Assembly: GCF_963855985.1 (NCBI RefSeq)
Contig: NC_087093.1
Location: 8,625,501 to 8,689,500 of the forward strand
DNA from: Ostrinia nubilalis
Lineage: Eukaryota; Arthropoda; Insecta; Lepidoptera; Crambidae
Length of the DNA: 64,000 nt
Direction of reading: 5' to 3'
The notes under the pieces were generated by a model that was given only the letters and a program-made list of their open reading frames with translations, had not been told where the DNA came from and ran no database searches. Of this stretch, positions 47,042 to 57,290 are shown one piece after another; position 1 is the stretch's first letter; the number at the start of each line of letters is the position of its first letter. The translations under genes and the position numbers were made by a program.

Positions 47042-47830
47042 TATGTGTGCACTAAAGAACAGGGGTGTAAAAAACGCAACATTTACATCCTGATCCACAG
47101 CCAGGCAGCACTCAAACAAAAAGCCATCGTCTCAGTGAAGGTTGAGTCTAGAATTATTCTAGATGCAATCTTAAAGATGAACAAACTCGGAAAGCATAAA
47201 AGTGTCCCTGATGTGGGATACCTGGACATACACGGATCAAATGCAATGGGAGAGCCGACAGTCTAGCGAAACTAGGGTCAGATGCGATACCTATTGGGTC
47301 AGAACTGATACTTACCTTTATCTAACGGCATACCTCATGGCCATATTCCAAGAAGCACAGTGCTGAATGGGAAATCTCCGATATAAGATAAGCCTCTCCA
47401 AATCATTCCTAAAGGGAAACACAGGGTCATGGAGAAAACTCATTAAGCGGAAATGAAAGGTACCTAAGCCCAAGCAATTACTGGTACGCAAACTGGGCAT
47501 TATGGAACGAACCAAATGTCCCACAAAATGGGTCTAACAACAGAAGACAGCTCTCGAGCATGTGGAATACATGTGGGGTCCATGAATCAATACTGTAAGG
47601 ATGGGTCTGCTTGGGTCAGCATAACCGGCATCAGAAGGCTTAGAAGGCTTTCACTCAGACGCTTAATTCACCTAATGAATAGGATTTTTTTGGATGATAG
47701 GGAATAAAAAAATGGAGCATATGGATCCTAATGGGTCGCTGTGGACTACGCTTAGACCTAGCTTAGCTTAGGCCCTACATAAGATAACCCAGACAGCAGC
47801 AGCAGCTTTGTATCAGCCTTGGCTACTGGC
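47042..47830 (+). pseudogene. LINE ORF2/RNase H fragment, right part (copy 2)
   Basis: It continues the fragment cut by LINE B. IYILIHSQAALKQKAI corresponds to the ISDSQAAL block, and ESRIILDAILKMNKLG to the helix before the GH motif. Stops and frameshifts follow, then decayed C-terminal and 3' UTR sequence. Its reverse complement is 5395-4709 of copy 1. The site of the copy-1 hAT insertion is intact here (about 47820-47835). Confidence 0.7.
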
Positions 47831-47831
47831 A

Positions 47832-48512
47832 GTATATCAAGGGATTCGCGTATAGGATCAGGTGCAAGCAACCGACTCGAGTCTTCCCTTTACCCGACTG
47901 GTTGGGGGTGGCCCAGAGTCGATAGCAAGATGGAGCCTACATGGACCGGTTTGCCCGTAGCTGCCGAGGCTTGCCTGGAAATGGTGAGATGTAAGTGCAA
48001 GAAGTAGTGCAGAAACTGGTGCTGTCTGAAAAAAACAACTAAAACGGTCACAGCCGTAACCTTTGTGCTAAAAATATCTCCCGTACTATGATTGTGAAAC
48101 CTCATTTTCCTCACACTTACCTTTCCGTTAAATCACTGGTACAATAGTATGTAGAAATAAAAGTGTTAATTAAAATAATAATAATCATTAAGACGTTTAG
48201 ACAAATTAAAGTTCTTTATTTAGTGCTTTCTTCTTATGATATTTTCAATATTAAAATGTATTTAAGCTATTTTCAACCTTATGTCTCACACATAGAGTTC
48301 AAAATCAATTGACGAAAAAATACAAATTATAGTAGATTGATGTGCCAGCAACTCTAAATAAATTTTAAAATAATAATCCTTGCTTGTTTATGAACCAAAT
48401 AGTATGAATTCATGGATAAAATAAATATTTTTTTCCGATGCGCAACAAAATTCGCCCGCTGTGTCCTGAAGAAAAAATTTTTTTCACCCACTTTTTGCGA
48501 AAAAAGTACCAT
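47832..48512 (-). repeat. Right inverted-repeat arm, copy 2, truncated
   Basis: It matches the reverse complement of the left arm of copy 2 from the inner edge outwards, but ends after about 680 bp, where a hAT MITE fragment begins. Confidence 0.85.
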
Positions 48513-48595
48513 ACCAGGGGGTGCCATAGGACTTGTGACGGGGGGGGGGGGGGGGGTGATCGCCCCGGGTACCAACCCATGCTACGCCGCCACTG
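48513..48595 (-). mobile_element. hAT MITE fragment with poly-G tract
   Basis: CAGGGGGTGCCATAGGACTT, a run of about 17 G (48540-48556) and the terminal CGCCGCCACTG match the family of 41082-41283. The left end is truncated. Confidence 0.65.
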
Positions 48596-48903
48596 TCCCG
48601 GTGAAATATAGCCCTAAAAGCAGCTGAAAGTTTGTCAGCGTATGCCAAAGAGCATAAAAGAGGCGTATGCTCCCAATAAAGAAAGGATAGAATGTTGGAG
48701 AATCATAAAGTTTAGGTCATCGTGACTTTGTCAGCTATCCTAAAAAACTGGCAAGGAGTTGGTTGGAACTGTCAAAGCTGTCTGGCTCATACTCTCTAAT
48801 CTGTGGTCTGGCTGATGAGGAAACTACTTCTAATTATTGCCTTAATATTTTAAATAAAAAACAGCTTTTATGGTATTTTAAAAGATAACCGTAAGCGGTA
48901 TAA

Positions 48904-49083
48904 TCTATATATATAAAAATGAAACCCGTTTCGCGTTGTCACGGCATCACGTGTGAACGGCTGAACCGATTTCGATAATTCTTTTTTTTAAATGTTTGTG
49001 GAAGTCCAAGGATGGTTCTTACGGAAAAAAATATTAAGAAAATCTCTACGCTAAGGCGGTACGAAGTTCGCCGGGTCAGCTAG
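48904..49083 (+). mobile_element. Helitron-like non-autonomous element
   Basis: It starts TCTATATATATAAAAATG and ends GTTCGCCGGGTCAGCTAG. The host bases are A (48903) and T (49084). It belongs to the same broad class as 4188-4411 but has a different body. Confidence 0.7.
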
Positions 49084-49282
49084 TTTATTCCTATATCCGT
49101 AACCGAATCCATAACCGAAACTACATATCCATAAAACATCCCTAAATTATGACTAAAAAAAATTAAAACTGAATACTTGGCTGTATGGCGTAATGCCCTT
49201 GCCTTTTCCTGAAAAAAAAAAAAGCAATATGTCAACATAATGTAAGTCATCTGTCATTTTTTGTAATTATTATTACTTACAC

Positions 49283-49290
49283 CAGCAGAC
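49283..49290. repeat. 8-bp target-site duplication CAGCAGAC (left)
   Basis: The identical octamer lies at 49769-49776. Confidence 0.88.
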
Positions 49291-49768
49291 CAGTGTTGCC
49301 AGAAGGTTACTTTTGTAACCTTTTAGGTTACTTTTGAACTGCATTGGTTACTTTTAGGTTACACTAATGAAAAGGTTACTTTTAGGTGATTTTTCAGAAA
49401 TTGTAGAATTAACTTTTACAGGTTATTCAGTAAAAATATTAATAGTGACAATTTAAAAATTATGTCATAAACTGCATTTAAACATGAATTTGATTTATTA
49501 TTTGTTAAAGACAATGAGTTTTAGCAAATGTTTTTTTGATAATAAAACGCAAATCCATGAAACGGTTTTATACGACCGGTCACTTTTCGGTCTTCATGGA
49601 ATGGTCAAAATTTCGAATTTAGGTAAACATGAACCATCCATGAACAACCTTACACAATCGCTCCGCACCCCCCCCCCCCCCCCCCGTATGAAGGTTACTT
49701 TTTATTCAAAAAGGTTTCATTTTTTTATATTTCTGGTAATTTCTGACAAGACCCGACTGGCAACACTG
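49291..49768. mobile_element. Non-autonomous hAT-type element, 478 bp, complete
   Basis: The ends CAGTGTTGCCAG and CTGGCAACACTG are inverted. The flanks are a perfect 8-bp duplication, CAGCAGAC. Internally it has repeated GGTTACTTTT blocks and a C tract near 49671-49685. No transposase; the 103-codon ORF inside is not a recognised protein. Confidence 0.9.
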
Positions 49769-50036
49769 CAGCAGACATACTCTCTAATCTGCTAATCTGT
49801 GACTTACACTAGTGAATTAATTTGTGTTTCGACACAAGTTTCGATGTGATTGCATTTCTTGCATTTTTTCATGCTATAAGGCAAGCCCAGCATTACAAAC
49901 AAACCAAAAATTGATATCAATTACTTTATTAATGCATTACATTCACGCCTCAGAGGTACATATTACATAAAATAAATGATCCCACAATTTAGTACAGCGA
50001 CGCATAATTTAAATTCTCCTGTTGCTTTTATTTATT

Positions 50037-50438
50037 ATGAATCGAAAGAGAAACGTCAATTATATAAAACCAGAGGATCCTGAGTTTTTAAAAGTACTAA
50101 AAAGACAAGCTGGTTATGATGACAGGAACCACAAGTTTGATGAACTTCAAAATGCCGAAGACGATTTTGCAGAGGACGATGAAAGCGAGAAACCTCAAGT
50201 CATTGTTCTAAAGAAAGGGGATCTTACTGCAGAAGAAGCTGAAGTGGAACAGAAAAAGCTCGAGATCCTAGAATCCAACACTAAAGCAGACCTAACTCAG
50301 CGAATAATTTTTAAAACTAAGCAGAAGTCAAGTACAGATAAAGAAACAAATAAAAGAAAATCTAGTAACGCTAAACAAAAAGAATCTAAGAGGTCTCGCC
50401 AACTGTTGTCCTTTGATAATGATGACGAAGAAGATTAA
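50037..50438 (+). CDS. KIAA1143 homologue (DUF4604)
   Basis: An intronless 133-aa protein. The start is the ATG at 50037 (MNRKRNVNYIKPEDPEFL); the upstream in-frame TTG is not needed. Conserved family blocks are NYIKPEDPEFLKVLKRQAGY near the N-terminus, PQVIVLKKGDLTAEEAE in the middle, RIIFKTKQK, and LLSFDNDDEED at the C-terminus. These match human KIAA1143 (VSYVRPAEPAFL, QPQVVVLKKGDLSVEE, LLSFDNEDE). The protein is charged and predicted mostly disordered. Its molecular role is not established. A polyadenylation signal, AATAAA, lies at 50625-50630. No promoter element was recognised upstream. Confidence 0.92.
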   Translation: MNRKRNVNYIKPEDPEFLKVLKRQAGYDDRNHKFDELQNAEDDFAEDDESEKPQVIVLKKGDLTAEEAEVEQKKLEILESNTKADLTQRIIFKTKQKSSTDKETNKRKSSNAKQKESKRSRQLLSFDNDDEED

Positions 50439-51119
50439 TCTATTTCAATTACAATCAAGCTTATTGGTATAGTAACATTATCGATCGAAAACAAATACTT
50501 ACTAAAATTAACAATGGATCATGATGCAGAACACATTGTTGCATTAATGTGGTGACAATTTCAGAAAAGGCCAGTTTTTTAATCAGTTGTCAAAGAAGAG
50601 AAAAAAGGAAATAATGGTTTTTGAAATAAAATCAAAGTGACCTGAATATAATGTTTTATTTTAAAAAACAAAGTTATTCTTACTTTGTGTACCTAAATGA
50701 TATTGGGTTATAAAAAGTTAGAATATTCCTGACAGTAGTTTTTCAAATATTTATTACTTACATCTAGCTATTAAAGATTTGAAGAAGAAACTATCCCCAC
50801 TCACTAACTTAATTAACATCAACGTCATCAACCAACTAAAAATGTTGGCTACAATTTCCAAATTATAATTTAATGAATTCATGAATGCCATACTTACCTT
50901 CCAAAGAATTTACAGTTTAATACAAGACTGATCTAATCAAAAATCTGTTTAAAAAGCTAAATTATACTGACAGCTTCATAAATATAATTAATAATATTTA
51001 CACGTTTTTTTTATGCAAGACAAGGCAGGTATTTGATCGCAATTGCACCTGATGTTAAGTGAGATGCAGTCTAGGATGGTACATAACTGCCCTGTAAGTG
51101 CCTATTCACTCTCGCAAAC
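50439..51119. other. Intergenic, tail-to-tail gene spacer
   Basis: It contains the KIAA1143 poly(A) signal. A lepidopteran interspersed-repeat fragment (about 51010-51119, with CACCTGATGTTAAGTGAGAT) runs up to the stop codon of the minus-strand TBRG1-like gene. Confidence 0.5.
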
Positions 51120-51824
51120 TTAAGTTATAATGGAACTTTTTACATTATCATCAAAGCTAATCCTTTTTTTCAATTTTCCTCTGGAGCCTACCGATGTATT
51201 TATAATATCACTCCTCTGGTAGGTCATTACCATATCAGGGTCACTTTCATATTCCATCAGTTTTCTTAGTAAAAACTTTCGTTCTTCTTTTACGATTAAA
51301 ATACTTTCCTGGATTTTAGCGACTTCGTCACATAAAGCTGCATTTTCCTGAAATATTACATAAATATTATTTTAAATATTCACTCAATTTCTTAAAATTA
51401 CAATACTTTAATACCTATCCCCCTGAAAATTGTTTTTGTCTTCTGCAAATTTCTCAAATATTTTAATAGTCAATTTTATTATTATGTTTATACTCATAAT
51501 ACTTCATAGACCTGCTTACTTACAAAACATAATTTGCTACATACTTTATAAACACATTAATAGCTAATGAATATTGATGGGGGTTGAAAGTAATTCAATA
51601 CATTATAAGATTAATTATTGTCTCACAAGTTCAAAATAATATCTAAATCAGTAATAAATTATTGTAAGATTGTGTTACATTTAGTTTTATCCCAGGAAAA
51701 TTTTTAATTGTTATTAAATTTTATGTACCAGTAGCAAGCTTTTAATCCTGATTTTTATGTATTTATACTTTCGTCTATATCTTTTGTTCTGCTTCTCCAA
51801 CTGAACATTACTCATTATTGGCAT
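51120..51824 (-). CDS. Small coiled-coil protein similar to TBRG1 N-terminal region
   Basis: Two exons, 51824-51729 and 51347-51120, joined in phase 0 at GT-AG sites, give 107 aa. The first exon encodes MPIMSNVQLEKQNKRYRRKY and a basic helix. The second opens with ENAALCDEVAKIQESILIVK followed by EERKFLLRKLMEYE. These strings closely resemble the coiled-coil region of vertebrate TBRG1 (KYR.KYL, ENAALCDEIA, KEERRFLLK). TBRG1's C-terminal FYRN/FYRC domains are absent, so this is a short relative; INO80E-type proteins have a comparable helix and are an alternative. The tail is basic (GKLKKRISFDDN). A nuclear role is inferred only from the family. The stop lies at the edge of a repeat fragment. 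Confidence 0.7.
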
Positions 51825-52080
51825 TTAATTATTTTTATCAAACAAAATTACGCGATAAATAAACTCGATCAACCAAATTCGACTATTTGAAAATATGACA
51901 TTGACATTTTTTTTCTTTTCATTATGGGTAAGGACGTATAGGAATGTATCGAATGGATCGTATAAGCTTCGTACTGTAGTCGTAATGCATAAAGTAAAAA
52001 GCAGTTTTAACCCTATATTGATAGATGGTTTCGACAGTCTAGTCACGAGACTCACAAGTCTAGCTAAAATGAAATATTAA

Positions 52081-52822
52081 TTATAGCCTGACCAGGAACA
52101 TAAAAACCCTCGCCATGTTGCGGAAAACTAATGGTACTAATTTCTTTTAATGGCAACAGTAACTGAAAACTTCATTGACATGTCACCTTGCATGTCAGTC
52201 TATTGCTGTCAAAGTGTAAACAAACTTTATTTTAAATGTGCGCAATTGATTTTGTAAATGAAATTGCTAAAATCTTTTTATAGTCGTGAAAGAAAAGTGG
52301 TTCACAATGTGTTAAAGTATTTGTCGAAGAGAAATACCAAGGGTTCGGACAATATTTTCATTGAATAATGTTTCCAACAAAGGTTGTCAAATTGACTGAC
52401 ATGTTTATCGTATAGTACAGTCCACTATGAAAATTAGCTGTGGTTTGTTTCAACTACCTATTTTAAAGTTTTTTGTCACTTTCTAAGTGTTGAATTTTAT
52501 GGAATTGGGAAAGAAGTACCGAGTTTGAAGCGTTCATGAGCAGACATTGCAGTTTAATATTCAAGTTCTGAATTTGATTATTGATGAATACTAAAATAAA
52601 TCCTACTAGCTCGATTGATGGTGTCATTTAATTTATTTAAACCAGGTTACCTATAATAATATTTTTTCGTTAATTTATGAAAATATTAAATTAGCCCGTA
52701 ATCCTGATACATAAAGTTAGCCTATTAATTTAACACAGGTACGACTGTACTCAGTGTTGCACTATCAAATGCAATTGAAGCGCCTCTATGCCAGGGTTTT
52801 TATGTTCCTGGTCAGGCTATAA
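52081..52822. mobile_element. TIR element, 742 bp, non-coding
   Basis: The ends TTATAGCCTGACCAGGAAC and its reverse complement are about 30 bp identical. TAA on both flanks (52078-52080, 52823-52825) may be a 3-bp target duplication of PIF/Harbinger type. No transposase is present. Confidence 0.75.
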
Positions 52823-53149
52823 TAAGAATATTTATTAATTACAATACTAACGGTAATTAAAATATCTCTGTACTTGTTTAAAAACATTTAAAGTTGCGTA
52901 TGCACAATAATCTTAAAATTAGTTATTCGATGAATAAAATAATAACATCAATTTAATATAGGAACAAAAATTAAACATGAAAGCTCTTCTTGAGCGTACC
53001 AAACAAAATTAATTGCAGCAAAGTTATATAATAGCTATTATATTCTGTGATAATAGTGAGTGAATAATAATATTATGTAATGGATGGATTCAAATAAGTA
53101 GGTATCGTTTTATTTTTGGGTAGTTGCTAAAGCCTATAGGCACGGACTA
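52823..53149. other. AT-rich intergenic DNA
   Basis: No recognisable gene or repeat boundaries. Confidence 0.5.
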
Positions 53150-53569
53150 TTGGAGTTGTATTTAATAAAAATGCATATTGCATACCAAGGTAAGCTTTGG
53201 TCCAGAGCTCGCACCCTCTCCCTGAATAATTCCAGGCTACGACCTTATGCCTCTGCCAAATGGTTCTTCAGAATTAGTAGACAAATAGAATATGCCTCTC
53301 ATATTCCAATCCGCAGCTTCACCCATGAAACCCACATGCGGGCAGGCTTTTTCCAGGTCGCTTCGCCAATTATTACATCGGTACGCAGGGAAGGCTTTAG
53401 GATTTATAATGGATTCAGCGAAGTAAATATGCGCTCTGCCATGACTACAAGCATCTGTAAAAGAAAAGAAAAGTTCTGGGACCGCATTGGTGAGTTTTTA
53501 ATCCAATGCAATAGTAAATCACTTTGGAGTCTTGTTAATAGGTTGGAATTTCATTATCTAAAAAGTTAA
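53150..53569 (+). CDS. Unrecognised ORF, 139 aa, doubtful
   Basis: An open frame starts (as TTG) at 53150; the first ATG in frame is at 53171. The sequence is rich in Arg, Ser and aromatic residues (RPYASAKWFFRISRQIEYAS, FWDRIGEFLI) with balanced composition, unlike random AT-rich DNA. No known domain was recognised. It sits where the 3' exon of the opposite-strand lipase would be expected. It could be a decayed retrocopy, part of an unseen mobile element, or chance. Confidence 0.25.
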   Translation: MELYLIKMHIAYQGKLWSRARTLSLNNSRLRPYASAKWFFRISRQIEYASHIPIRSFTHETHMRAGFFQVASPIITSVRREGFRIYNGFSEVNMRSAMTTSICKRKEKFWDRIGEFLIQCNSKSLWSLVNRLEFHYLKS

Positions 53570-53644
53570 GAAGCTTGCATTCTATAGGCCAAGGGCTGAA
53601 CATCACCAAATTATTTTTTCCCGAATAATTTTAAATTCGATTAG

Positions 53645-55496
53645 TTATAACATTTTAAGTATACTTACTATTTTATAAGTAGGTATTAAAATATGACGCA
53701 ACGTACCCCAGTGAAATATATTTTGAATGTTGCATCCCGGTTGGGGTGCCTTTCCATTATTTGGATAAAAATCAGCTTGACCAATTGCATCCCAAAAGCC
53801 AAGTACTCCTCCACACGTATGAATCACATCTACAAACTTTGCATCCGCATAGTCCAGCCTTGTTTTTTGATTTTGTATATTTTCAAACATTGGTAATGCT
53901 GGATCAAGGCCTGCAATTAAATTTTTAAAATAGAAATAAAAATACCTGCCTAGCTAGAGCTAATTAAGCGGGTCAACTGTTAAAGGAAATATAGGAAAAT
54001 GTACCTACGTAGCATAATTAAATTAATACCAACCTGTGACTCGGCCAATTTTGATTTCCGACTCATAACCTGCAATTCCCATTACGTGTGCGCCTAGACT
54101 ATGTCCAATTAGATGCATTTGATCACCGGAAATGTTAAACCTCCTGTGCATTGAATTCAGAAATTGAGCTATTTTGCGGCCAACAGCTTTTGTTTGACTT
54201 GCAGCCGACATGTAATAATAGTTCATTGAGTATCCACTCCAGTCCACAGCAATAACGTTGACGTTGGTGCGTGCAATGAAATACGAATTTTTTATGTTCA
54301 TCACAGCGCTTTTGTCGGCATTTGACATCCATCCGTGGGTTATAACTTTTAATGGGGCATTGTTAAAAAGGACACCCATTGCGTCATCTGTGAGCATTGC
54401 CGATTCATCCAAAACAATATAATTGTCAGGGTCTTTCCTGAAAATTTAATACACACAATAATTCAAATTTAAACAGTGCTAAAATCTATTGATTTGCGCG
54501 ACTTGATGGTACCTAAGTAATTAATTTATAATAACATATTTAAAGTACGAGTTAAACTTACATGCTGTAAAGTCTAAACTCTATATCCTGTTCCGTTTTC
54601 ATCGAAGAATATGAAAATGTTGATAAATTAACAAAATGTGGTATACCATCTCCATCCGGAAAATAGATCCAGTCTTTACCATATTCCCCCGTAATGGCGG
54701 CTATATGACCTAGAAATTTTATTAACAAATTGATAAATGGATTATTATTATAACTAACTAGCGGCCGCCCGCGACATCGTACGTGTGGACCCCGTTTTTT
54801 ACCCCCTTAGGATTGAAGTTTCGAGTTTTTTTAGGGTTTTCCCGGAAATTATTCGAACTTTTCTCGCCGTAAAAACCAACTGTGGACTTCAATGAACATT
54901 AAAAACAAAGAATTGGTAAAAATTTTCCAGGCGCTTACCAACACATTTTGGGATTCATTTTTATACTATACAGGGTGTTAGGTAAATGGGTATATGAGCC
55001 GACACTAGCCCATGTATACATGGTCATATAAATGGTATGGTGAGTTAGAAATTTGATTTCATCATTTTAATTTTTTTAATTTTCATACAAATCGGATTTT
55101 ATGAAATTTATTTTGTATGAAAATTAAAAAAAATAAAATGATGATATCAAATTTCTGACTTCACTATACCATTTATATGACCATGTTAACATGGGCTAGT
55201 GTCGGCTCATATACCCATTTACCTAACACCCTGTAGATACTACATTATTATTTTTAGCAATAGTGCTCGGGTCAGCATCATGACAATGTAAATGTATTAT
55301 TGACTTAGTTAAAGTTACCTACTTACTTTGCAACTCAGCTTAAGAAAATATTATCTAAAATTAAATTTACTTAGGTATAAAATTAAATAATTTAATTTTA
55401 ATAAAAATAATATTTTAATATCTTACCGATCCAGGAATTAATAAAACAAAATATTACGAAGTTTAGTTGTAGGACTTTTGCTTGAAGATAATTCAT
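53645..55496 (-). CDS. Pancreatic-lipase-family protein, 3' end incomplete
   Basis: Exons in transcript order: 55496-55427 (signal peptide MNYLQAKVLQLNFVIFCFIN), 54709-54562, 54437-54034 and 53910 to about 53645. Phases match at each join. The alpha/beta-hydrolase features are VITHGW, NVIAVDWS, GHSLGAH (nucleophile Ser) and VTGLDPALP (catalytic Asp, formed across the third intron), followed by YADAKFVDVIHTCG and GKADFYP-like QADFYPNNGKAPQPGC. The family's catalytic His lies in a C-x-H-x-R motif after this Cys-containing block. No such motif follows; the frame runs to a stop at 53645-53647, although a GTACGT donor exists near 53700. The gene is therefore either truncated or has an unseen final exon. 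It is predicted to be a secreted neutral lipase or a non-catalytic relative. Confidence 0.8.
54766..54905 (-). repeat. Helitron- or RTE-type terminal fragment in lipase intron 2
   Basis: CTAGCGGCCGCCCGCGAC at its left edge, read on the minus strand, gives the common lepidopteran terminal sequence GTCGCGGGCGGCCGCTAG. The other end is unclear. Confidence 0.4.
54971..55233. mobile_element. Foldback MITE, 263 bp, Tc1/mariner-like
   Basis: It begins CAGGGTGTTAGGTAAATGGG and ends with its reverse complement, and is flanked by TA on both sides. Complementarity runs for about 120 bases per arm. It lies in lipase intron 2. Confidence 0.88.
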
Positions 55497-56312
55497 TTTT
55501 AATGTGTTATTGATTTGAATTTATTATGTAAGTACCTACAGTACAATTGAGAAACTTCCAAACTGAAATGGAATTGGTACTTACCTTCCTTTCAGTCCTT
55601 TATTTTATGTCAATGGCAAATTAGATAGTGCCATTCGTATTGCATTAACGATAAAGTTAATTGCCAATTAAACCGTTTTAATTAACCACCCTAATTTATT
55701 AAAAGTGCCTTTAGTATCAAATTGAGATAGGTGCGTATTATGACATGCAATAGACTTAAGGTCTACCAATTTTAGATGTAGGACGAAACTGTTTGCAAGA
55801 TAGTGGTTTTATTAATATTCTTTTCAAGACTGGCCTAGTTACGTTACATTTATTTCGCGATGAATTGGAAAGGTCTTATTTAGAATCAATGTAACGTTCT
55901 GTGGAAAAAAAAACAGCAAATAAAAAGTTTTGTCCGAAGTTTTTTAAGTTTTTGACAACACACGTCTCACGGGGGTGATCATGGAATAAAATAAAAGGAA
56001 CATTAAAATAATTAATTTTATTTAATTTTGTCAAAAAAAGTTAAAATTTTTGTCACTTAGGTAAAATATAATTTAATCTTATTTTATAATCTTAAAACAT
56101 AAATTATTGTTAGTTTGAATAGTTACTTCAGTAAAATATTAGAAAATAAGTAAGTAAATGCACAACATACTTAGATTTCTAACTCCTACTACTTACATGT
56201 TGCAAAGAGTCCCTGGTTATTAATAATTTATTACCAATGCATTAAATTTTAATAGAGTTTTATACAATTTTAATTGAATTTAATATTCAGTAGTAAAGTA
56301 GGCACACGCATT

Positions 56313-57220
56313 TTATTCTTTTTGGCAATGATAACAAGCACAAGATAATGCTGATTTAAACACTAAATTTCTCTCTCCGTCCAAACAAAGAACTTTAACC
56401 GGAACCTGAAAAGAGTAAATGAAAATTATTGTTACTTTACTGTTAAAATATTAAAGAAGAAATCGTACTTACTTTAAATTTTTAACTATTGCACCGAAAC
56501 ATCGTACTTTTGAAGCATTGCAAGGCTCTTATTACAACTATGAGGATAATACAGATCGATCGATCTGTGCTTTAAAAATTATTTTTACGATGTTTCGGTG
56601 TGCAATAGTTAAAAACGTAAAGTAATTTAACTCATGTGACTTTTGTAACTTACATCTTCAGCTTCCATAATATTGCAGCATTGTCCTAACGACGTGACTG
56701 GATGCCGCTTGTACCCCAGCATGATGCTCGGCAGCGACCACGACTCGCAGAAGCCGCGGCAGGCGTTTGTCGTGATTTTAAACTCGACGCAGTCTGGTAT
56801 GCTGATATTCCTCGTATGACCTAATCAAAATATTATGTAATTAAGGCGTAGTATCATTGTTATATTCAGAAGACACACTATTAATAAGGTTAGGTCAGGT
56901 ATTCGGTCTGCCTGCCCAGACCAAGTAAACATCCTATTCAAAGGATTTTGATTTATCTTTAGGAATCAAACACTACTTAAGTAATTACATAAAAATTAAA
57001 GGGTGGTGACTCGATGAACAATGGTTAACTGGTAGAGAATAAGTACCTACTGGCATTAATCCCGCTATTTGTACAACTTTACGCTACGTGCAATTAAAAT
57101 TTATACATCCTTCAGTCAAGATTACACATTACCTATACGATGACATCCGGGTTTTCTCCACGCGTCAGCGGCTAACGTACCACTAAGAGACAAAAACAAT
57201 ATTAAAACTTTTAGACACAT
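56313..57220 (-). CDS. GPA2: Glycoprotein hormone alpha-2 subunit (GPA2)
   Basis: Three exons, 57220-57133, 56820-56654 and 56405-56313, give 115 aa with matching phases. A signal peptide (about residues 1-18) is followed by a cystine-knot domain with ten Cys (26, 40, 50, 54, 77, 78, 92, 107, 109, 112). Hallmarks are NACRGFCESWSLPS (the CxGxC knot core), LGQCCNIMEAEDV and SCACYHC. An N-glycosylation site (NIS) lies at residue 34. GPA2 pairs with GPB5 to activate the LGR1 receptor in arthropods; this is family knowledge. No GPB5 was seen in the window. A TATAAAAG box (57283-57290) with a possible initiator about 30 bases downstream forms the promoter. An AATAAA on the minus strand (56227-56232) is a likely poly(A) signal. 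Confidence 0.95.
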
Positions 57221-57282
57221 TTTCAGTAAACTTTGCGAGACGTTCAAGAAAAATTGTGCTTTACAGTCTGATCAACTGCTAG

Positions 57283-57290
57283 CTTTTATA
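57283..57290 (-). promoter_or_regulatory. TATA box of GPA2
   Basis: TATAAAAG on the minus strand, 63 bases upstream of the ATG. A CAGACT initiator-like sequence lies near 57258. Confidence 0.65.

Larger units (their letters stand above)
38293..48512. mobile_element. Composite long inverted-repeat transposon, copy 2
   Basis: Left arm 38293-40975 (interrupted by a Tc1-like element at 38834-40400) and right arm 47832-48512 (its outer ~420 bp lost) match the arms of copy 1. The interior is the same LINE ORF2/RNase H fragment as in copy 1, in the corresponding orientation. It is interrupted by a hAT MITE (41082-41283) and a complete LINE (41414-47041). At the right end the arm stops after GTACCATA and a fragment of another hAT MITE follows. 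Confidence 0.8.

Noticed and set aside
50022..50036. Upstream TTG start for the KIAA1143 homologue
   Set aside because: The in-frame ATG at 50037 matches the family N-terminus.
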